Of a stretch of 7,470 bases of DNA, positions 1-7,470 are shown piece after piece; position 1 is the stretch's first letter; each line of letters opens with the position of its first letter. A model generated the notes under the pieces. The model saw nothing but the letters and a program-made list of their open reading frames with translations. It did no database searches and had not been told where the DNA came from. The stretch is taken from NCBI GenBank assembly GCA_937881255.1, contig CALGFH010000385.1:1-7470 (forward strand). The letters run 5' to 3'. Made by a program: the position numbers and the translations under genes. The DNA comes from an uncultured Actinomycetes bacterium. GTDB lineage: Bacteria; Actinomycetota; CALGFH01.

Positions 1-254
1 GCGTTGTCGACCTGGCTGTCCCCGATGCTCTTCCAGGCGATGCGCTGGTTGGGGATGTCCTCGACGATCTCGGCGTCCCACTCGACCGACTTGCCGAGCG
101 GTCCCGAGACCTTCCAGTGGCTGGTCGAGGGGCCGGTGACGGTGACCTCCTCGACGTCGGGCATGAAGGAGGGGAAGTTGGAGAAGTCGCGCCAGTAGGC
201 GTAGACCTGGGCGACCGGGGCCTCGACCTCGAAGTACTGGGCTGCGGAGCCCAT
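1..254 (-). CDS. SRPBCC (START/COQ10-like polyketide cyclase/dehydrase) family protein, 5' part
   Basis: Only the first 84 codons are present; the gene runs leftward off the window edge. The start is the ATG read from position 254, preceded by an AGGAGGT ribosome site at 270-264 with 9 bases between. The translation begins MGSAAQYFEVEAPVAQVYAY. It continues with the family pattern of an N-terminal beta strand, a helix containing W21 and the FSNFPSFMPDVEEV segment (24-37), then strands containing VEWDAEI (57-63) and RIAWKS (71-76). This matches the cyclase/dehydrase branch of the SRPBCC fold, a helix-grip barrel that binds hydrophobic ligands. No signal peptide or membrane segment is visible in this part, so a cytoplasmic protein is inferred. 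Ligand and role cannot be deduced. All complete codons end in G or C except the one GGA (Gly51), which supports real coding. It is divergent from the dehydratase gene and shares an 83-base upstream region with it. Confidence 0.85.
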   Translation of the reverse strand, partial: MGSAAQYFEVEAPVAQVYAYWRDFSNFPSFMPDVEEVTVTGPSTSHWKVSGPLGKSVEWDAEIVEDIPNQRIAWKSIGDSQVDN

Positions 255-263
255 CGGCTGGGT

Positions 264-270
264 ACCTCCT
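264..270 (-). promoter_or_regulatory. Ribosome binding site of the leftward SRPBCC gene
   Basis: Read on the minus strand this is AGGAGGT, a near-perfect match to the anti-Shine-Dalgarno sequence, ending 9 bases before the ATG at 254. It fixes the start of the leftward SRPBCC gene. Confidence 0.75.
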
Positions 271-287
271 GGGAGCGGGGACTCTTC

Positions 288-293
288 TATCCT
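288..293 (+). promoter_or_regulatory. Possible -10 element for the dehydratase gene
   Basis: TATCCT fits the actinobacterial -10 pattern TAnnnT. It lies 44 bases before the GTG start at 338, inside the only AT-richer patch (about 281-293) of the divergent spacer. No convincing -35 element lies 16-18 bases upstream, so this is a weak assignment. I found no clear TAnnnT hexamer on the minus strand for the divergent SRPBCC gene. Confidence 0.3.
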
Positions 294-337
294 GTGCTCC
301 GCTCCCGCCACCCGAGCGGTTGCAGGAAGGAGCGAAG

Positions 338-1294
338 GTGAACCCTGCAGCGGTGCGGTCCGCAGCGACGCGGATCGCCGGCCAGGTGCACCGGACCCCG
401 GTGCGCACCTCGGCCACTCTCGACGGGCGCACCGGCGCCCAGGTCCTGGTCAAGGACGAGGCGGTCCAGAAGACCGGCTCGTTCAAGGCCCGCGGGGCCC
501 TCAACCGCCTGCTCACCCTGCCCGACGAGGCCCGCGAGCGCGGCCTGGTGTGCGTCACCGCCGGCAACCACGGGGCCGCGGTGGCCTGGGCGGCCGCCCA
601 GGCCGGGGCCAAGGCGACCGTGGTCATGCCGACCTACAGCCCGGCCGCCAAGGTGGCCGCCTGCTGGAGCTACGGCGCCGAGGTGATCCTCCACGGCGAC
701 ACCACCACCGAGGCCTTCGCCGAGTGCGAGCGGCTCCAGCACGAGCGCGGCCTCACCTTCATCCACCCCTTCGACGACCCCGAGATCGTCGCCGGCCAGG
801 GCACCGTCGGCCTGGAGCTGATCGAGGACGCCGGGCCGGTCGACGTCTGGGTGGTGAGCGTCGGCGGCGGCGGCCTGACCTGTGGCACCGCCCTGGCCGT
901 GCGCGACGCCAACCCCGCCTGCCGGGTGGTCGCGGTCGAGCCCGAGGGCGCGGCCGCCCTGACCGCCGCCCTGGCCGCCGGCCACCCGGTCCCGATCGTG
1001 GCCCGCTCGGTCGCCGACGGCCTCTGCGCCCCCTTCGCCGGCCCCCTCACCTTCCCCCTCTTCCGCGAGCTGGTCGACGAGGTGGTGCTGCTCTCCGAGG
1101 CCGAGCTCCTGGCCGGGGTCCGCTTCGTGATGGAGCGCCTGAAGGTGGTGGCCGAGCCGGCCGGCGCCGCCACCATCGCCGCCCTGCTCGCCGGCAAGGC
1201 CGGCGACCTGGCCGGCCTCCGCGTCGGCACCGTCATCACCGGCGGCAACCTCGACCTCGGGGTGGTCGTGCCCCAGCTCCCCCCGGCCGACTGA
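338..1294 (+). CDS. Threonine/serine dehydratase (PLP fold-type II), no ACT domain
   Basis: A 318-residue enzyme expected to deaminate L-threonine and/or L-serine to 2-oxobutyrate or pyruvate plus ammonia, in the cytoplasm. The GTG at 338 was chosen because CAGGAAGGAG (323-332) sits 5 bases upstream; a TTG at 320 would overlap that site. Visible motifs are the PLP-lysine motif GSFKARGA with Lys50, the substrate loop TAGNHG (74-79), the phosphate-binding glycine loop GGGGL (176-180), and TGGN (301-304) near the pyridine nitrogen. The length equals the catalytic domain of TdcB-type dehydratases or serine racemase. The C-terminal ACT-like domain of biosynthetic IlvA is absent, so isoleucine feedback control is not expected. 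In the loop, Ala75 occupies the position of Ser84 of human serine racemase (SSGNH). E. coli TdcB and IlvA also have Ala there, which favours dehydratase over racemase. A more distant fold-type II member, such as a 3-hydroxyaspartate dehydratase, cannot be excluded. No partner pathway gene is adjacent. Confidence 0.88.
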   Translation: MNPAAVRSAATRIAGQVHRTPVRTSATLDGRTGAQVLVKDEAVQKTGSFKARGALNRLLTLPDEARERGLVCVTAGNHGAAVAWAAAQAGAKATVVMPTYSPAAKVAACWSYGAEVILHGDTTTEAFAECERLQHERGLTFIHPFDDPEIVAGQGTVGLELIEDAGPVDVWVVSVGGGGLTCGTALAVRDANPACRVVAVEPEGAAALTAALAAGHPVPIVARSVADGLCAPFAGPLTFPLFRELVDEVVLLSEAELLAGVRFVMERLKVVAEPAGAATIAALLAGKAGDLAGLRVGTVITGGNLDLGVVVPQLPPAD

Positions 1295-1297
1295 AGG

Positions 1298-1327
1298 TTG
1301 ACACCCGCCCTCTCATGTGACCATATG
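1298..1327 (+). promoter_or_regulatory. Promoter of the arsR-SRPBCC gene, probably giving a leaderless transcript
   Basis: A perfect TTGACA -35 element lies at 1298-1303. With an 18-base spacer the -10 would be CATATG (1322-1327), which is weak against TATAAT but in the correct place. The predicted transcription start then falls at about 1333-1334, on the ATG start codon itself. No Shine-Dalgarno sequence precedes that ATG, which agrees with leaderless translation, a common arrangement in actinobacteria. An alternative TAnnnT hexamer, TATGGT at 1324-1329, has a 20-base spacer and would start transcription downstream of the ATG. Most of the -10 region lies within the palindrome at 1310-1339. 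Confidence 0.55.
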
Positions 1328-1339
1328 GTCACATGAGAG
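1310..1339. promoter_or_regulatory. Perfect 30-base palindrome, candidate ArsR autoregulatory operator
   Basis: The left arm CTCTCATGTGACCAT (1310-1324) is the exact reverse complement of the right arm (1325-1339), with no spacer and no mismatch. It covers the -10 region, the predicted transcription start and the first seven bases of the arsR-SRPBCC coding sequence. ArsR-family dimers bind palindromes and usually repress their own promoters, so this is the likely operator for the product of the next gene. That is inferred from position and symmetry. It is not a good intrinsic terminator for the dehydratase gene, because no T tract follows, although readthrough RNA could fold it into a hairpin. 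Confidence 0.75.
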
Positions 1340-2091
1340 CCGACGACACCGCGGTGGTCTGGAAGGCGCTGGCCGACCCGACCAGGCGGGCGATCCTCGA
1401 CCTGCTGGCCGACCGGGCCCGGACCACCGGGGAGCTCAGCGGGGCGTTCCCCGAGGTGTCGCGGTTCGCGGTGATGAAGCACCTGGGGGTGCTGGAGACG
1501 GCAGGGCTGGTGGTGGTGCGGCGGCGGGGCCGGGAGCGCTGGAACCACCTCAACGGGGTGCCCCTGCGGGAGGCCTACGAGCGCTGGATGCGCCCGCACG
1601 CCGACCGCTGGGCCGAGTCGCTGCTCCGGCTCAAGGAGACGGCCGAGCGGCAGGAAGGAGCTGGCATGACCACGACCCTGGAGGTCGAGCAGGAGGTGGT
1701 GGTGGCCGCGCCGCGGGAGAAGGTGTTCGAGGCGCTCTGCCAGATGGGGGAGTGGTGGCCGCACGCCTTCCGGGAGGGGGCAACGGTCCACCTGGAGCCG
1801 CGGGTCGGGGGCCGCTTCTGGGAGGACTGGGGCGACGGCGACGGCGCGCTGTACGCCACCGTGACCGGCATCCGCCGGCCCGAGCAGCTGACCTGCACCG
1901 GCCCGATGGGCATGCGCACCCCGGTCACCGGCGTGTTCAGCATGGAGCTGTCCGAGCGCGACGGCGGCACCCTGGTGCGGCTGTCCCACCACGCCGTCGG
2001 CCCGATCGACGACGAGACCCGCGCCGCCTACCAGAGCGGCTGGGTCGGGGTCTTCGATGCCCTGCGAGGCCATCTCGGCCTGACCGGCTGA
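1333..2091 (+). CDS. ArsR-type transcriptional regulator fused to SRPBCC/AHSA1 domain
   Basis: A single uninterrupted 252-residue reading frame holds two domains. Residues 1 to about 105 form an ArsR winged helix-turn-helix: WKALADPTRRAILDLL (10-25), the recognition-helix region VSRFAVMKHLGVLETAGLV (42-60), and wing residues RRRGRERW (63-70). Residues 112-252 form an SRPBCC/AHSA1 (Aha1/CalC-like) ligand-binding domain: EVVVAAPREKVFEAL (121-135), WWPHAF (141-146), GGRFWEDWG (159-167), and the C-terminal helix GWVGVFDALRGHL (236-248). The ArsR part has no cysteine, so the classical ELCVC metal site is missing and metal sensing is unlikely. The inferred role is a one-component sensor in which the SRPBCC barrel binds a small hydrophobic ligand and alters DNA binding. 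ArsR and SRPBCC genes are often adjacent in actinobacteria, and fusions are also known. The ATG at 1333 is the only start that keeps the whole HTH, since an in-frame stop lies at 1318. It lies 38 bases after the dehydratase stop. The ligand and any targets besides its own promoter are unknown. Confidence 0.88.
   Translation: MRADDTAVVWKALADPTRRAILDLLADRARTTGELSGAFPEVSRFAVMKHLGVLETAGLVVVRRRGRERWNHLNGVPLREAYERWMRPHADRWAESLLRLKETAERQEGAGMTTTLEVEQEVVVAAPREKVFEALCQMGEWWPHAFREGATVHLEPRVGGRFWEDWGDGDGALYATVTGIRRPEQLTCTGPMGMRTPVTGVFSMELSERDGGTLVRLSHHAVGPIDDETRAAYQSGWVGVFDALRGHLGLTG
1651..1668 (+). promoter_or_regulatory. Internal ribosome binding site and in-frame ATG at the domain junction
   Basis: CAGGAAGGAG (1651-1660) is followed after 5 bases by an ATG (1666-1668) in frame with the fusion gene, at Met112. 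The same ten bases with the same 5-base spacing serve the dehydratase start (323-332, GTG at 338). Initiation here would make a 141-residue stand-alone SRPBCC protein beginning MTTTLEVEQEVVV, with the domain boundary exactly at its N-terminus. In the full-length protein the site encodes the linker RQEGAG. Whether it is used is inference; it may be a relic of two formerly separate genes. Confidence 0.6.
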
Positions 2092-2108
2092 CCGTGGGAA
2101 TGCTGCGG

Positions 2109-2114
2109 TAGCCT
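2109..2114 (+). promoter_or_regulatory. Possible -10 element for mfd
   Basis: TAGCCT fits TAnnnT and lies 79 bases before the chosen mfd start, just after the end of the arsR-SRPBCC gene. A CTGACC at 2088-2093 is a poor -35 with a short 15-base spacer. Transcription would start near 2121, leaving a leader of about 73 bases that contains the hairpin at 2134-2161. Confidence 0.33.
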
Positions 2115-2133
2115 GGACGTTGAACAGAGCGGG

Positions 2134-2161
2134 AGCCCCCCGGTTGCGGCCGTCGGGGGCT
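2134..2161 (+). other. GC-rich hairpin in the spacer before mfd
   Basis: AGCCCCC (2134-2140) pairs with GGGGGCT (2155-2161). Inside this, CGG (2141-2143) can pair with CCG (2150-2152) across a two-base bulge, leaving the loop TTGCGG. The structure is strong but no T tract follows. It is therefore either a non-canonical terminator of the arsR-SRPBCC transcript or a leader structure of mfd mRNA. It ends 21 bases before the mfd ribosome site and does not hide it. Confidence 0.4.
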
Positions 2162-2182
2162 ACCCGACTGTGCTACCGCCGC

Positions 2183-2188
2183 AAAGGA
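2183..2188 (+). promoter_or_regulatory. Ribosome binding site deciding the mfd start
   Basis: AAAGGA ends 5 bases before the GTG at 2194. An in-frame GTG 24 bases earlier, at 2170, has no ribosome site and would add eight residues unlike the family. The downstream GTG is therefore preferred. Confidence 0.6.
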
Positions 2189-2193
2189 CACCC

Positions 2194-5706
<3,513 letters not shown>

Positions 5707-5720
5707 GGCGTCGCTGGCCG

Positions 5721-5731
5721 GGTACCGTACC
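5721..5731 (+). promoter_or_regulatory. Short inverted repeat with possible -10 element upstream of pgm
   Basis: GGTACCGTACC is a 5-1-5 inverted repeat in the 56-base mfd-pgm spacer. It contains TACCGT (5723-5728), which fits TAnnnT and lies 34 bases before the pgm ATG. No good -35 is seen, and the repeat is short enough to be chance. pgm could instead be read through from mfd. Confidence 0.25.
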
Positions 5732-5762
5732 TCCGACGAGCCTTCTGGAGCGGGGTGAGCGG

Positions 5763-7412
5763 ATGACGGTGAGCGAACGGGCCGGACGGCCGGCCGAGGC
5801 GTCGATGCTGGTCGACGTTGACCGGCTGGTGACGGCGTACTACGAGGAGCGGCCGGATCCGGGCGAGGCCACCCAGCAGGTGGCCTTCGGGACCTCGGGG
5901 CACCGGGGGTCGGCCCTCAAGGCGTCCTTCAACGAGGCCCACATCCTGGCCACCACCGAGGCCATCTGCCGCTACCGGGAGGCCAAGGGGATCGACGGGC
6001 CGCTGTTCATGGGCCGCGACACCCACGCCCTGTCCGAGCCGGCCCAGCGCACCGCCCTGGAGGTGCTGGCCGCCCACGGGGTCCAGGTGCGGGTCGACTC
6101 CGGCGACCGGCCGACCCCGACCCCGGCCCTGTCGCTGGCCATCCTCACCTGGAACCGGGACCGGCGCGACCACCTGGCCGACGGCATCGTGGTCACCCCG
6201 TCCCACAACCCGCCCGAGGACGGCGGCTTCAAGTACAACCCGCCCAACGGCGGCCCGGCCGACACCGACATCACCGGCTGGGTCCAGGACGAGGCCAACC
6301 GGCTGCTGCGGGCCGGCCTGGACGGCGTCCGGCGGGTCCCGGCCGAGCGGGCCGCCAGCGCCCCCGGCGTGGAGGGCTACGACTACGTCGCCGCCTACGT
6401 GCAGGACCTGGCCACCATCGTGGACATGGAGGCGGTCCGCGGGGCCGGGCTGCGCCTGGGCGTCGACCCCCTGGGCGGGGCCGCGGTCGACTACTGGTCG
6501 GCCATCTCCGAGCACTACCGGCTGGAGCTGGAGGTGGTCAACCAGGCGGTCGACCCCACCTTCCGGTTCATGACCGTCGACTGGGACGGCAAGATCCGCA
6601 TGGACCCGTCCTCGCGCTACGCCATGGCCGGGCTGATCGACCTGCGCGACCGCTTCGACGTGGCCTTCGCCAACGACGCCGACGCCGACCGGCACGGCAT
6701 CGTCACCGGGGGCGCCGGGCTGCTCAACCCCAACCACTACCTGGCCGCGATGGTCGCCTACCTGTTCGGCGGCGGGCGGGAGTGGGGGAGCGGGGTCGGG
6801 GTGGGCAAGACGATGGTGTCCAGCTCCATGATCGACCGGGTGACCACCGAGCTGGGCCGGCGGCTGGACGAGGTCCCGGTCGGGTTCAAGTTCTTCGTGG
6901 ACGGGCTGCTGGACGGCTCGCTCGGCTTCGGCGGCGAGGAGAGCGCCGGGGCCTCGTTCCTGCGCCGCGACGGGACCGTCTGGACCACCGACAAGGACGG
7001 CATCGTCTGCTGCCTGCTGGCCGCCGAGATGACCGCCCGCCGCGGCGCCGACCCGGGCGCCCAGTACCGCGAGCTCACCGCCCGCTTCGGCGACCCCGCC
7101 TACCGCCGGGTCGACGCCCCGGCCACCCCCGAGCAGAAGGCGGTGCTCAAGCGGCTGTCCGCCGGCGACGTGCGGGCCTCGGAGCTGGCCGGCGAGCCGA
7201 TCACCGACGTGCTGACCGCGGCCCCGGCCAACGGGGCCGCCCTCGGCGGGGTCAAGGTGGCCACCGAGCACGGCTGGTTCGCGGCCCGCCCGTCGGGCAC
7301 CGAGGACGTCTACAAGGTCTACGCCGAGAGCTTCCTCGGCGACGAGCACCTGGAGCGGGTCCTGGAGGAGGCCACCGCCGTGGTCTCGGCCGCCCTCGAG
7401 GCGGCCGGCTAG
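5763..7412 (+). CDS. pgm: Phosphoglucomutase, alpha-D-glucose phosphate-specific
   Basis: A 549-residue enzyme (E. coli Pgm is 546) that interconverts glucose 1-phosphate and glucose 6-phosphate in the cytoplasm, linking glycogen, trehalose and nucleotide-sugar synthesis with glycolysis. All four active-site loops of the alpha-D-phosphohexomutase family are visible: the phosphoserine loop TPSHNPP with Ser147 (145-151), the metal loop NDADADR with Asp305/307/309 (304-310), the sugar-recognition loop GGEESAG (390-396), and the phosphate-binding loop RPSGTED (509-515). The N-terminal FGTSGHRG (42-49) is typical of the bacterial Pgm subfamily and distinguishes it from ManB/GlmM-type mutases. The ATG at 5763 was chosen because the N-terminus then matches the family. 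A GGGGTGA stretch (5752-5758) lies 4 bases upstream and GGAG (5747-5750) 12 bases upstream. The frame stays open far upstream into mfd, but that stretch is an Arg/Pro/Gly-rich shadow. It ends at TAG, overlapping the stop of a probable convergent gene. Confidence 0.96.
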   Translation: MTVSERAGRPAEASMLVDVDRLVTAYYEERPDPGEATQQVAFGTSGHRGSALKASFNEAHILATTEAICRYREAKGIDGPLFMGRDTHALSEPAQRTALEVLAAHGVQVRVDSGDRPTPTPALSLAILTWNRDRRDHLADGIVVTPSHNPPEDGGFKYNPPNGGPADTDITGWVQDEANRLLRAGLDGVRRVPAERAASAPGVEGYDYVAAYVQDLATIVDMEAVRGAGLRLGVDPLGGAAVDYWSAISEHYRLELEVVNQAVDPTFRFMTVDWDGKIRMDPSSRYAMAGLIDLRDRFDVAFANDADADRHGIVTGGAGLLNPNHYLAAMVAYLFGGGREWGSGVGVGKTMVSSSMIDRVTTELGRRLDEVPVGFKFFVDGLLDGSLGFGGEESAGASFLRRDGTVWTTDKDGIVCCLLAAEMTARRGADPGAQYRELTARFGDPAYRRVDAPATPEQKAVLKRLSAGDVRASELAGEPITDVLTAAPANGAALGGVKVATEHGWFAARPSGTEDVYKVYAESFLGDEHLERVLEEATAVVSAALEAAG

Positions 7413-7470
7413 GCGTTGCTGGAGGCGGCCCAGAGGTTGATGCCGGCCTCGGTGGCGTAGCGGTCGATCT
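7409..7470 (-). CDS. C-terminal end of a convergent gene of unknown function
   Basis: Read on the minus strand, the last 62 bases are open from the window edge and give IDRYATEAGINLWAASSNA followed by TAG (7411-7409). Every codon ends in G or C, as in the real genes, and the composition looks like a normal protein C-terminus. The same GC pattern would also appear in the overlapping plus frame, so codon bias alone does not prove the strand. The plus frame closes after 15 codons at a TAG (7458-7460) and has no ribosome site. If real, the gene is tail-to-tail with pgm and their stop codons share bases within CTAG (7409-7412). I do not recognise the family from 19 residues. Confidence 0.5.
   Translation of the reverse strand, partial: IDRYATEAGINLWAASSNA

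Noticed and set aside
4..198. Small plus-strand open frame near the left edge
   Set aside because: It overlaps the SRPBCC gene on the minus strand, has no ribosome site, and shows no family resemblance.
1316..1333. CRP/GlxR-like site: TGTGA and TCACA half-sites within the palindrome
   Set aside because: The half-sites are 8 bases apart, not the 6 of the CRP/GlxR consensus, and the symmetry extends well beyond them. An ArsR operator fits the adjacent gene better, though a CRP-family binder is not strictly excluded.
1310..1339. Palindrome as an intrinsic terminator of the dehydratase gene
   Set aside because: No T tract follows on either strand, and a perfect TTGACA just before it together with the ATG inside it indicate a promoter/operator.
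670..2073. Long minus-strand open frame across the dehydratase and ArsR-SRPBCC genes
   Set aside because: It spans two well-supported plus-strand genes and the palindromic promoter between them. Its translation is Pro/Arg/Ser-rich without family features.

Overview
The window is about 7.5 kb of very GC-rich DNA in which almost every codon of each real gene ends in G or C. With GTG start codons, strong AGGAGG-type ribosome sites and one gene that looks leaderless, this points to a high-GC actinobacterium (Actinomycetota). I cannot name a genus. Nearly the whole window is coding, and the longest gene-free stretch is about 100 bases, so no unexplained region is large enough to hide another system.

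Layout from left to right. (1) The 5' end of a leftward gene for a small ligand-binding SRPBCC (START/COQ10-like) protein runs off the left edge. (2) An 83-base divergent spacer follows, then a rightward PLP-dependent threonine/serine dehydratase without a regulatory domain. (3) A 38-base spacer carries a TTGACA -35 element and a perfect 30-base palindrome that overlaps the start codon of the next gene. (4) That gene encodes an ArsR-type DNA-binding domain fused in frame to an SRPBCC/AHSA1 domain. A strong internal ribosome site and ATG lie exactly at the domain junction. (5) A roughly 100-base spacer with a putative promoter and a GC-rich hairpin leads to a full-length mfd, the transcription-repair coupling factor. 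(6) A short spacer precedes pgm, a complete phosphoglucomutase of the E. coli Pgm type. (7) The last 62 bases read in reverse as the C-terminus of a convergent gene whose stop codon overlaps the pgm stop.

The genes do not form one pathway. mfd (DNA repair) and pgm (glucose-1-phosphate/glucose-6-phosphate interconversion) are housekeeping genes with normal catalytic motifs. The dehydratase is a stand-alone amino-acid catabolic enzyme. The ArsR-SRPBCC gene looks like a self-contained, autoregulated one-component unit.

I see no mobile element, CRISPR array, RNA gene or clearly undescribed system. The most unusual part is the regulatory layout of the ArsR-SRPBCC gene: a perfect operator-like palindrome inside its own apparently leaderless promoter, and an in-frame internal start that could release the SRPBCC domain as a separate protein.
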